Shown: in pieces, positions 25,285 through 33,244 of the stretch | Position numbering within the stretch: position 1 is the first letter of the stretch | How the letters are laid out: each line of letters opens with the position of its first letter | Assembly: GCA_042577505.1 (NCBI GenBank) | Contig: JBHPEA010000003.1 | Span: 1 to 53,269, forward strand | From: JACQSR01 sp042577505 | GTDB taxonomy: Archaea > Nanobdellota > Nanobdellia > Woesearchaeales > JACQSR01 | Reading direction: 5' to 3' | Length of the DNA: 53,269 nucleotides | Program-made: the position numbers and the translations under genes | Notes under the pieces: model-generated | What the model saw: only the letters and a program-made list of their open reading frames with translations | The model's database searches: none | Told to the model about the DNA's origin: nothing

Positions 25285-27021
25285 ATGGAAACACTCCAAG
25301 AAGCCAAATTAGAGGACTTAATTCCACTCCCCTATGATAATGTTAGGAAGGCATATGAGAGAAGAATTTCTCTACTTCGGGAAGCAGAAGAAAGTTTTTT
25401 AAACAAAAAAAAGGATCAGTTACCAAGACTCCAAGCATTACTCCATTCTTTTGTAAGGGAAGAAGATCCATCCGACATTTCACAAATATCAAGTTTAATG
25501 CAATCTCTAATTATTGATTCTACTGGTTTTGGATCAGCACAAAGTCGATATGCTAGTCGAATTAAACAGAATCTTGAAGACACAATAGGTTTGGAAGAAT
25601 TGCATGTTTACACTAGAAAAGATATCGCAACTAGATTAAGAAGGCTTTATGAGGATATAAATCCAAACTTTGTATTATCTACAAATGCATTTGTGGTCGA
25701 TTTGGGTCTTAAAAATACAGCAGCAGCTTTCTCTATAGAATCCTCGGCAATGGGTGTTGATATAGATGGCAAGGCAATACCGGGTGTTTTACTTATGTGT
25801 GGATATTCCATACTTGATTTAGTAGATAACTCAGACTTTATTGGTGATGTGGGACTCTCATGTAAACAAGAAGTTCTAACACCCCTAGAAAATGCCAAAT
25901 TTCGACCTTATCTGATATCAAAACTAACTCTAAGCGACCAGGAAAAGGCTGTCATCGATGATATGATGGAAATGTACAGACCAGGCGAGACCGAATTTAA
26001 TGCAAAATTATTAATGAAAGCAATAGGGAATGTTGTTTCAAGACAATTCAGTTCTTTCGATTATAACGATCTCCAAACATTAAACTTGAAAGGAGATGAT
26101 CCAGATGCTCAACAAAAAAAGGACAAAATATTTCATGATACCTACGATCAAGGTCTTTCCATCGGAGGAACTGTTTTAGTAGCATCGGCCTATGCAATAA
26201 GACTTACACTTCAAAAAAATGGTGAAGAACTCCCTGATATGCCCAATAATCCAGATTATAATTTAAGCTGGGGTGGAAATTTCTTAAGATTTGTATACGG
26301 AAATGAAGCTACTGAAAGACCTGATTTCCAACAAAGAGCAAAGGCTATGGATACTTACTTTCAATTGATAAGAACACATGGCCCGGGTAATGCATCAACT
26401 TTTGCAGTTAGGGCGGCAGCCAGCGCATATACTGATTTACCGGGCGCTCTAAACTCAGGTATAAATGTATTATCGGGGGATCGACATGGTTTTGCTGCTG
26501 TTCTGTCTTACCAACAAGTATCACAAGCATACGATAGACTAAGAGAACAACATGGTCACATATCTAGGCATTTTATTGCAGAAGAGGTTGCACGAATTTA
26601 TAGAGAAGAAGGAGTATTCCAAGGATTTGGCCACCCTGTTTATAAAAGACCCAGAGAAAGAACACCACCAGGAGATCCAAGATTCGGAATTATGAGAGAA
26701 ATTATTCAGTCATGGGGCGATTCTGAAATTCAAAGAAAGATGCAATTTTACAATGAATGGGATAATCAGGTTGGTGATTTTACTAAGAGGGAGAAAGGAT
26801 CCTCTGCAGGTTTCCCAGCTAATGTTGACCTTTTAACACCAATTTTATTACAAGATAGAATTGGGTTGCCTCCGGAAGCAAATCCTCTAATGTTCTATTG
26901 TGGTAGGGAATTTGGCCATGTTCTACACTATATTGAAGCTATCCAATTTCCACTTATAAGATCTAGAGGGCTTTATGAAGGGCCAAGAGCTAGAGAAATT
27001 AAGCCAGTAAATAATTTCTAA
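25285..27021 (+). CDS. Long divergent citrate-synthase-family enzyme
   Basis: The second half of this 578-residue protein follows citrate synthase / citryl-CoA lyase signatures. THGPGNASTFAVRAAASA matches the N-[AC]-ST helix region, LSGDRHGFAAV the GPLHGGA site (His401), GFGHPVYK the GFGHRVYK loop (His450), then a DPR motif after a short insertion. NVDLL matches the catalytic aspartate site (Asp515), REFGHVLHYIEA the CoA/substrate arginine helix, and GPRAREIKPV the RPR segment. Both catalytic histidines and the aspartate are kept, so it may be active. It is 140-200 residues longer than usual, with an unassigned N-terminal half, and the HADHE region is replaced by RTHGPGN, partly resembling ATP-citrate lyase. 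Substrate is unknown; no other TCA gene is nearby. Confidence 0.72.
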   Translation: METLQEAKLEDLIPLPYDNVRKAYERRISLLREAEESFLNKKKDQLPRLQALLHSFVREEDPSDISQISSLMQSLIIDSTGFGSAQSRYASRIKQNLEDTIGLEELHVYTRKDIATRLRRLYEDINPNFVLSTNAFVVDLGLKNTAAAFSIESSAMGVDIDGKAIPGVLLMCGYSILDLVDNSDFIGDVGLSCKQEVLTPLENAKFRPYLISKLTLSDQEKAVIDDMMEMYRPGETEFNAKLLMKAIGNVVSRQFSSFDYNDLQTLNLKGDDPDAQQKKDKIFHDTYDQGLSIGGTVLVASAYAIRLTLQKNGEELPDMPNNPDYNLSWGGNFLRFVYGNEATERPDFQQRAKAMDTYFQLIRTHGPGNASTFAVRAAASAYTDLPGALNSGINVLSGDRHGFAAVLSYQQVSQAYDRLREQHGHISRHFIAEEVARIYREEGVFQGFGHPVYKRPRERTPPGDPRFGIMREIIQSWGDSEIQRKMQFYNEWDNQVGDFTKREKGSSAGFPANVDLLTPILLQDRIGLPPEANPLMFYCGREFGHVLHYIEAIQFPLIRSRGLYEGPRAREIKPVNNF

Positions 27022-27030
27022 AAAACATAA

Positions 27031-27041
27031 TTTTTATAAAA
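27031..27041 (+). promoter_or_regulatory. TATA box of the PspC-domain gene
   Basis: TTTTTATAAAA is centred about 26 nt before ATG 27063. Confidence 0.5.
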
Positions 27042-27062
27042 GCTAAACATTAATACCTCTTC

Positions 27063-27260
27063 ATGTCAAAACAGAAAAAACTTACAAGATCAAAGAAAGA
27101 AAGAATTATTGCTGGTGTTTGTGGTGGATTAGCAAAATACTTTGATACTGATACTTCTTTAGTTAGAATTCTTTGGGTGATTGGTACACTTATAACTGGA
27201 GTTGTCGGTGGAGTAATTGCTTACATTGTAGCTTGGATTATAATCCCAGAAGAACACTAA
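27063..27260 (+). CDS. PspC-domain membrane protein
   Basis: The 65-residue single-domain PspC protein has a basic N-terminus (KKLTRSKKERIIAGVCGGLA) with the typical GVCGGLAKYF motif, then DTSLVRILWVI and a membrane hairpin ending VAWIIIPEE. PspC domains occur in bacterial phage-shock systems and as stand-alone small proteins in many archaea, with roles in membrane stress. There are no pspA-like neighbours. It is followed by the five-gene transporter/MinD module, from which it is separated by a promoter region. Confidence 0.9.
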   Translation: MSKQKKLTRSKKERIIAGVCGGLAKYFDTDTSLVRILWVIGTLITGVVGGVIAYIVAWIIIPEEH

Positions 27261-27284
27261 AAGCTCAATTTTATATACTAAATC

Positions 27285-27307
27285 CCCCCTCCAGCTATAA
27301 AAGGGGG
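27285..27307 (+). repeat. C-run / G-run inverted repeat
   Basis: CCCCCT (27285-27290) can pair with AGGGGG (27302-27307) around an 11-nt loop, in an otherwise AT-rich spacer. It is flanked by two copies of ATTTTATATA (27268-27277 and 27319-27328). It could be a terminator-like element after pspC or part of the promoter of the next module. Confidence 0.4.
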
Positions 27308-27318
27308 TGTTCTTTGTA

Positions 27319-27329
27319 ATTTTATATAA
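27319..27329 (+). promoter_or_regulatory. TATA box of the RND-ECF-MinD module
   Basis: ATTTTATATAA is centred 25 nt before ATG 27350 and probably drives the whole tightly packed run of five genes. Confidence 0.55.
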
Positions 27330-27349
27330 CCTATTGTAGCTTTAAAAAA

Positions 27350-29638
27350 ATGATTAAACAAGTATTAGAAAAATTAGCCAATGTCCAAGAGAAATACCCA
27401 GTAATTATTGTGTTATTAATGCTTATTGTATCTTTATTCTTTGGTTATTATGCTTTCAGAATTGAGTCAGACTCTTCATTTGACGTTATGTTTAGCGAAG
27501 ACACTGAAACTATTAAATTAAAAAATTTAATGTCGAATGAATTTGGATCTACTGACAGTGTTTTCATTCTTGTAAATGTTGATGAGGAATTAAATGATAT
27601 AACGATGCTTCAGGATATTCGACATCCTGATGTCTTGAAAGCAATTAAAACATTATCTGGAAGCCTGGAAGCAGAAACTTCTGTGTCTTCTGCAGTCAGT
27701 CTGGTTACGATTTTTGATTTAGTGTATGGGAGACTCCCCACAACATTAGAAGAATCAAAATCAATGATTAACAACCTTCCGGAAGAAATTAAAAAATCCT
27801 ATTTATCAAGTGTCCTTAGCGATGATTTTAGTGCTACAGCTATTTTTGTTAGCATTGACGTCGAGAACAAACCAGGTTCATTAATAAAAACAGAAGAGCT
27901 AATTAGGGAAAAGATTGAGCAAACACCCTTCCCAATTGGGGTATCAGCCAAGTTAACAGGTTTGCCCATCTTAATTAACAGAATCTTATTCTTCATCATC
28001 AACGATAATATCACTACAATCTTTCTCGCTATATTGGGAGTTTTTATAGTACTTTGGATATATTTTAAATCGTACAAAATAGCTTTACTAAGCATAATCC
28101 CTGTCTCACTTACCTTACTTTGGTTAGCTGGAACACTCCATCTGTTGGATGTAAGAATCACTGTGATGATAGCTAGTGTTGGTGCCATGATCGTAGGAAT
28201 GAGCGTGGACTACGCAATTCATTTAACACACGCTTTCCATAAGAAAGTAAAAGAAGGTGAAACAGATGTAACAAAAACCGCTGTAGTAAGCATCGGTGCA
28301 GCATTATTTGCATCTGTAGCTACAACCTTTGCGGGTTTCTCTGCAATGATGTTAGGTTCTACACCTAATTCAGTTACTCAAGGCCTTTCACTTTCAATTG
28401 GAGTTGTCTATGCTTTCATCATCACACTTATTCTGTTACCAGCACTCATGGTATTACAAAGAAAATTTATTTATACGAAACTTGACGAAACAATATTCAA
28501 AATTAGAGGAAGAAAAGAATCTTCAAAAAAAGGTATTATTGATTCTTTCCTTAAAAAGTTAGCCGAATTTCAAGTTAAAAGACCCATTTTCATTTTAGGT
28601 ATTGTTGGTATTATTACACTTCTTATCATTCCTGGTTTTAGTATGGTCTATATGGACACTGATGGTAAAAACTGGATGCCAGAAAATGATGATGTCGTTG
28701 ATACTATGAATCTTGTTGGTACAAAATTTGGCGGCACTGACTCTGTTAATGTTTTATTTTTAATTGAAGGGGATGAACTGGATTCCATTAATGACCTAAG
28801 AGATCCAAGGGTCATTAGGCCAATGGCCTCCCTCGATAAAGTGTTGGAAGGTATAAAATGGATAGATATTGTCGAATCTCCAACAAACGATATCAGATCC
28901 TTCAACGATGGGAGGATTCCTCAAGATTACGAAAACATCAAAAAAATCATTGAAGAAAATCCTTCTATTAATTCCAACTTCAATGATGATTATAGTATTG
29001 CCAAAACGAGCGTTAGAGCAAATGGTTTTGATCCTTGGCAATTTTATGATCTAAAGAATGAGGTCGAAAGCATTCCTTTCCCAAAGGAGATTTCAATAGT
29101 TTATCAGGGTGCAGCTCCAAGAGATGTTGAATTAGAACAGATGATGGGGAGTGACACTATGAAAACTGCCCTAATCGGATTCGTTCTAGTTATTGTCATA
29201 GCGTCATTATTCTACCTTTCAATCATTTCAGGATTACTTGCTTTTATTCCAATTGTATTCTCAATTATGTGGACTGTAGGGACTATGGGTTACATAGATT
29301 TGCCATTTACCATCCTTACAACAGGTATGTTGGCAATTCTAATGGGAATGGGAATAGACTTCAGCATTCATCTTATCCACAGTACAAAATTAGCTATGGA
29401 AAAGTATAATTCAGTTGAAAAAGCAGTTCCTGAAGCAATGATGGACACTGGACAGGCACTTTCCATAACTACAATAACAACAGTTATAGGTTTCATGGCA
29501 TTGTCTTTTGCTACTCTTGTAAATACAATGAGACTGGGTTGGACATTAGCAATAGGAATATTTGCTACGTTTTTTGCTTGCATTTTAATAGTACCAGCCG
29601 TTCTCACCCTAAAATATAAACGGAGGAATGAAAAATGA
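27350..29638 (+). CDS. RND-superfamily exporter, HAE3/MMPL-like
   Basis: The 762-residue integral membrane transporter has two homologous halves. Each half has an N-terminal transmembrane helix (about 18-37 and 411-430), an extracellular domain (about 40-210 and 435-600) and a five-helix bundle (about 218-370 and 610-755). The characteristic proton-relay-type helix reads MIVGMSVDYAIHLTHAF in the first half and AILMGMGIDFSIHLIHSTK in the second, with Asp retained in both, so the pump is probably proton-driven. FGSTDSVF and FGGTDSVN are paired repeats in the two outer domains. HAE3 and MMPL relatives export lipids, hopanoids or other hydrophobic compounds; the substrate here is unknown. It overlaps the CARDB gene by 4 nt. 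Confidence 0.88.
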   Translation: MIKQVLEKLANVQEKYPVIIVLLMLIVSLFFGYYAFRIESDSSFDVMFSEDTETIKLKNLMSNEFGSTDSVFILVNVDEELNDITMLQDIRHPDVLKAIKTLSGSLEAETSVSSAVSLVTIFDLVYGRLPTTLEESKSMINNLPEEIKKSYLSSVLSDDFSATAIFVSIDVENKPGSLIKTEELIREKIEQTPFPIGVSAKLTGLPILINRILFFIINDNITTIFLAILGVFIVLWIYFKSYKIALLSIIPVSLTLLWLAGTLHLLDVRITVMIASVGAMIVGMSVDYAIHLTHAFHKKVKEGETDVTKTAVVSIGAALFASVATTFAGFSAMMLGSTPNSVTQGLSLSIGVVYAFIITLILLPALMVLQRKFIYTKLDETIFKIRGRKESSKKGIIDSFLKKLAEFQVKRPIFILGIVGIITLLIIPGFSMVYMDTDGKNWMPENDDVVDTMNLVGTKFGGTDSVNVLFLIEGDELDSINDLRDPRVIRPMASLDKVLEGIKWIDIVESPTNDIRSFNDGRIPQDYENIKKIIEENPSINSNFNDDYSIAKTSVRANGFDPWQFYDLKNEVESIPFPKEISIVYQGAAPRDVELEQMMGSDTMKTALIGFVLVIVIASLFYLSIISGLLAFIPIVFSIMWTVGTMGYIDLPFTILTTGMLAILMGMGIDFSIHLIHSTKLAMEKYNSVEKAVPEAMMDTGQALSITTITTVIGFMALSFATLVNTMRLGWTLAIGIFATFFACILIVPAVLTLKYKRRNEK

Positions 29639-30909
29639 AGAGAATAATTACACTGCTTATCATGTTTTTAGTTACTCTAACATCTGTAGCGGCGTTAGAA
29701 ATTAGTATCAACGATTTTGATCCCAAGCCTGCTGAAGCAGGTAAGGCTGTAAATGTCTGGTTCGAAATTGAAAATCCATCCAGTGACCCTGAAGATGGGG
29801 GCTATATTGAAATAATTCCAAAAGACGGACTTGAACTTACACCGGGTGAAGATACAGAAAAGAAAGTAGGAATCATTGGTGCTAGAAGTTCCCAAATAGT
29901 AAAATTTAGATTACTTGTCTCAGAAGACACATTCAAAGGTAGTCACAACATCGAAGCTAGATTAAAAAAAGATGGTTCATCCTTATCTAAAAAGGAACTC
30001 TCTATCGAAGTTACTGATAAAGATCTCAAAGAGGTAAATTTAGAAATTGGTGATATAGAATCAGATCCAACCCGAATTAAACCTGATGATGACAATGTAA
30101 AAATTGTTGTCACAATCCAAAACATCGGGGATGGAAGAGCACGGGGTGTTAAAGCTGTTCTAAAAAACCTACCAAAAGGAATAACCTTATCTGAAAGTTA
30201 CTCAGGCACCTCTCTTCTCGGAAATATCGAAGCTGATGGAACCAGCACTGCTACATTTTACATCGATGTAGACAAAACTGTTAATCCAAAAGAATACTTC
30301 GGAAATATTGAGATGACCTATAAATATAAACTATATGAGGATGAAGACGATTATATTTTCGAAGAAGAAATCGTCCCATTACAAATTGCAGTAAAACCAG
30401 TTCCACTCTACAATATTACGTTACTTGAAATAAGTCCAGGAAAATTGACAGCAGGAGATGATAATGTTAAACTTAGAATAACGATAGAAAATATTGGTGA
30501 AGAAGCGGGAGAATCTGTTAGATTAAAAGCATATGGAAAGACAGAGCAACCTTTTTCATTTGACAGAAGTTCTGATTTTATTGCCCCTACTCTCGATCCA
30601 GGTGAAATTGGCCAAGCGACTTTAGAATTTGACATTGACGAAGACGCAAATGTTCAGAAATACTATCTAGATATTGAAATAAAGAGTGTTGTTAATGATG
30701 ATGTAATTACATACAGCGAGAAATTACCAATAACTGTATCTTACCCTAGACCTAATAATCCATGGTGGCTTGTTGGTATTGGGATTATAATATTGGCAGG
30801 AGTCATAGTATATATCCTTCTAAGAAAAAGAAAGACAACAAAATCACCAAAGAAAGTTGAAGGTACTGTCGGTAAGAACTATTTGGATAAAATGAAACAG
30901 AAGAGGTGA
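29635..30909 (+). CDS. Secreted CARDB/COG1361-like protein with C-terminal anchor
   Basis: The 424-residue protein has a signal peptide (1-20, LLIMFLVTLTSVAALE) and about three Ig-like CARDB/NEW3 repeats. These are recognisable by NVWFEIENPSSDPEDGGY, VKIVVTIQNIGDGRARGVKA and VKLRITIENIGEEAGESVRL, each followed by a GEI/ATLEFDID-type strand pair. A C-terminal transmembrane helix (about 378-397, WWLVGIGIIILAGVIVYILL) and a basic tail follow. Such COG1361 proteins commonly sit next to HAE3-type RND pumps in archaea and may extend the pump outside the membrane or bind its cargo. The ATGA overlap with the pump gene implies translational coupling. Confidence 0.78.
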   Translation: MKRIITLLIMFLVTLTSVAALEISINDFDPKPAEAGKAVNVWFEIENPSSDPEDGGYIEIIPKDGLELTPGEDTEKKVGIIGARSSQIVKFRLLVSEDTFKGSHNIEARLKKDGSSLSKKELSIEVTDKDLKEVNLEIGDIESDPTRIKPDDDNVKIVVTIQNIGDGRARGVKAVLKNLPKGITLSESYSGTSLLGNIEADGTSTATFYIDVDKTVNPKEYFGNIEMTYKYKLYEDEDDYIFEEEIVPLQIAVKPVPLYNITLLEISPGKLTAGDDNVKLRITIENIGEEAGESVRLKAYGKTEQPFSFDRSSDFIAPTLDPGEIGQATLEFDIDEDANVQKYYLDIEIKSVVNDDVITYSEKLPITVSYPRPNNPWWLVGIGIIILAGVIVYILLRKRKTTKSPKKVEGTVGKNYLDKMKQKR

Positions 30910-30914
30910 AAAAA

Positions 30915-31502
30915 ATGGACTGGCAATCAATAAAAGGTAAAAAAATCATTTTTTTTGGGATGATCCCTATTGTTGTTTTACTTAATTATTTAACTGGGGT
31001 ATTATCAACTTACTTAGGGATCCCATTCTTTTTAGATACCTGGGCAACATCATTAGGAGTTATGGTTGCTGGTCTTGGAGTTGGATTAGCAGGTGGTGTT
31101 ATTTACAATATCGTCATGGCACTTACTGTTTGGGGATTCCCTGCATGGATTTGGGCTTTCTCAAATATTTGGATAGCAATTATAACATTCATATTGTGGA
31201 AAAGAAACCTAATCGACATAAGAAGACCTGGTGTTGTTTTATTATGTGGTATAATTATTGGGTTAACAAATTCTGTTGTTACAATCATAATTAAATTCTT
31301 TGCATTCGGAGGTTTACCTACTTATGCTGGAACAGAACCAACGTACGCAGCATTTCTGGCCTTAACAGGCAGCACAATTTTTGCAACTATAGGTGAACAC
31401 GTCACCACAGAACTAGCAGATAAAACTGTTTCAATATTTATCGCTGCAATAGTGTTATCATCGTTACCAAAAAAGTTTATATTAACAAAGAAACGTGATT
31501 AA
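30915..31502 (+). CDS. ECF-transporter S-component-like membrane protein
   Basis: The 195-residue protein has about six transmembrane segments. The region LGIPFFLDTWATSLGVMVAG, then GVGLAGGVIYNIVMAL, resembles the substrate-specificity (S) components of energy-coupling-factor vitamin transporters, which carry an FLD-G-T type motif after helix 1. An S component normally needs EcfA ATPases and EcfT, none of which is in the window. ATG 30915 is chosen because AGAGGTGA lies 6 nt upstream; GTG 30906 is the alternative. It is the third gene of the module, so it may have been repurposed as a partner of the RND pump. Confidence 0.55.
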   Translation: MDWQSIKGKKIIFFGMIPIVVLLNYLTGVLSTYLGIPFFLDTWATSLGVMVAGLGVGLAGGVIYNIVMALTVWGFPAWIWAFSNIWIAIITFILWKRNLIDIRRPGVVLLCGIIIGLTNSVVTIIIKFFAFGGLPTYAGTEPTYAAFLALTGSTIFATIGEHVTTELADKTVSIFIAAIVLSSLPKKFILTKKRD

Positions 31503-31503
31503 A

Positions 31504-32199
31504 ATGGCATATGACTTTTTTAACGAAACGTTTATTGTTTTTGAGACAATAATTAGTCTAGTTATCGTAGTCTCATGTCTTTTAGTATACCTCAGAACTA
31601 GGGAATTATTCTCGTTAAGTTTACAAAAGGGAATAAAATATTTCAGTAATGCTTATCTTCTTTTCACGATTTGTTTCACAGTCAGATACGTACTAAATGC
31701 ATTTACATTTTTCTCAAACATTTTTGAAACTTTACCTTCTTTTGCATTGTTTCTAAGATTCATAATTTACTTTACAGCATCCTTAGGAGGATTTTACCTT
31801 GCGTACAGCATAATGTGGAGGAAATTTGAAAGTGATTTCTCTAAAAGGATTAATCTTTTCAGAAACTTATTTTTCATTATCGCAGCGATCTTGATATCAC
31901 TTATCGAACTTTACTTATTATTAGCCCATGGTATTGATGAACCATTTGTATTTCTGATAACTATGATGGTATTACTACTATCAGCAATATTAGTGAACTG
32001 CAAGCAATTCCATTGTTATACAAAAAAAGTTACAAATCCATTTGTATCGACAGTGGGTCTTGGATTCGGAATATTTTTTGCAATTTTTTTAGGGACTCTT
32101 TTATTCCCAATTATACCAACTGCCCATTTTTACATTTGGGGTATTGTAACAATTTTCTTTGTGACTGCAACTAATAACGTGTTGAAATATTCAAAATGA
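31504..32199 (+). CDS. Polytopic membrane protein with about seven helices
   Basis: No family recognised. The 231-residue protein has about seven hydrophobic helices (around 8-30, 48-68, 76-98, 118-140, 147-165, 184-206 and 210-225) and short charged loops (RTRELFSLS, CKQFHCYTKK). There is no catalytic motif. ATG 31504 comes 1 nt after the stop of the ECF-S-like gene, with GTGATT as a possible ribosome binding site; GTG 31495 is an alternative. The 3' end overlaps the MinD-HTH gene by 4 nt, so all five genes of the module are tightly coupled. Confidence 0.6.
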   Translation: MAYDFFNETFIVFETIISLVIVVSCLLVYLRTRELFSLSLQKGIKYFSNAYLLFTICFTVRYVLNAFTFFSNIFETLPSFALFLRFIIYFTASLGGFYLAYSIMWRKFESDFSKRINLFRNLFFIIAAILISLIELYLLLAHGIDEPFVFLITMMVLLLSAILVNCKQFHCYTKKVTNPFVSTVGLGFGIFFAIFLGTLLFPIIPTAHFYIWGIVTIFFVTATNNVLKYSK

Positions 32200-33197
32200 C
32201 AAAAGTAATAACCACCGCATCATTCCGAGGAGGAACTGGAAAATCAACAATAATTTGCAATCTTTCAAGCTACTTATCTTCTTTAGGAATGAAGGTAATC
32301 TTAATTGACGCAGATATTATTAGCCCGGGTGTTCATGCCATATTTGGATTAGATCATTCTAATTTCTCAAAGACTCTTACTGATTACTTGGAAGGGAATG
32401 CAGATATTAACGATATTGTGTATGATATCTCATCAAATATTAATTTAGCTGAAGAAACACTATTCCTTGTACCTTCATCTATTTCACAAGGAGACATTGC
32501 AAACTTATTATTAAACAAACACAGCGTTAAACTTTCAAAAGTAATATCCAATTTATCAAAAAAATACAATCCTGATTTCATTTTTGTTGATACTCACCCA
32601 GGTATTAATGAAGATATGTTAGTAATATCTGGATCCACAGATATTTTATTTAATGTTGTAAGACCTGATAACCAAGATTACCAGGGATTAGAGGTTTCCT
32701 CCAATATTTCAAAGAAATTAGGAGTCACTTCTTTCGTTATACTAAACAAAGTTCATCCAAAGATGAATAGAAACAAACTAATTTCCAATGTTAAAAGTGC
32801 ATTTAAGATCCCTGTTGCTGGAGCATTACCTTTTTCAGATGATTTAATGCTCTCTCAAAGCCAATATGTATTCTCTGATGAACACCCTGACCATGCATTA
32901 AGTAATGAAATAAGAAATATTGCAGATCGGGTCTTCAATATTAGGCCAAAAAAACATTTAGAAATAATGCATGAGATACTTGAAGTTACGTCCAAGGGGA
33001 TTTCCCCAGAAAAATTCGATTCAAAACAAAGATCCTCAAATAAATATCAAAAATATACCAACGATTTAATAAAAAGGGGATTTATAAATATAGTTACGCC
33101 AAATGGAAAAAAGCTCCTAAAAACTTCATCAAAAGGTCAAAAATATTTAAAAAAATATAAAATTATTAGAAAATTTGTTGATAATTTCAGATTGTAA
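32196..33197 (+). CDS. MinD/ParA-like ATPase fused to a C-terminal winged helix
   Basis: The 333-residue protein is a MinD/ParA-type SIMIBI ATPase (about 1-245). It has a deviant Walker A FRGGTGKST (10-18), a Walker A' region LIDADIISPGV, and Walker B FVDTHPGI. The signature lysine of KGGxGK[ST] is replaced by Arg11. The C-terminal 80 residues (about 252-333) look like an archaeal HTH_45-type winged helix: LEIMHEILEVTSKGI, then SNKYQKYTNDLIKRGFINIV and SSKGQKYLKKYKIIRKFV. MinD proteins dimerise on ATP and act at membranes or on DNA. The fusion at the end of a membrane-protein operon suggests it positions or regulates the upstream complex, or its own operon. No amphipathic membrane-targeting tail is obvious. 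Confidence 0.82.
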   Translation: MTKVITTASFRGGTGKSTIICNLSSYLSSLGMKVILIDADIISPGVHAIFGLDHSNFSKTLTDYLEGNADINDIVYDISSNINLAEETLFLVPSSISQGDIANLLLNKHSVKLSKVISNLSKKYNPDFIFVDTHPGINEDMLVISGSTDILFNVVRPDNQDYQGLEVSSNISKKLGVTSFVILNKVHPKMNRNKLISNVKSAFKIPVAGALPFSDDLMLSQSQYVFSDEHPDHALSNEIRNIADRVFNIRPKKHLEIMHEILEVTSKGISPEKFDSKQRSSNKYQKYTNDLIKRGFINIVTPNGKKLLKTSSKGQKYLKKYKIIRKFVDNFRL

Positions 33198-33210
33198 CTA
33201 AACCAAAAAA

Positions 33211-33219
33211 CTTATAAAC
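33211..33219 (+). promoter_or_regulatory. TATA box of the carAB-pyrBI cluster
   Basis: CTTATAAAC lies about 29 nt before the carA ATG at 33245. Confidence 0.55.
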
Positions 33220-33244
33220 CACCCACTACTTCTACTAGTTTTTA

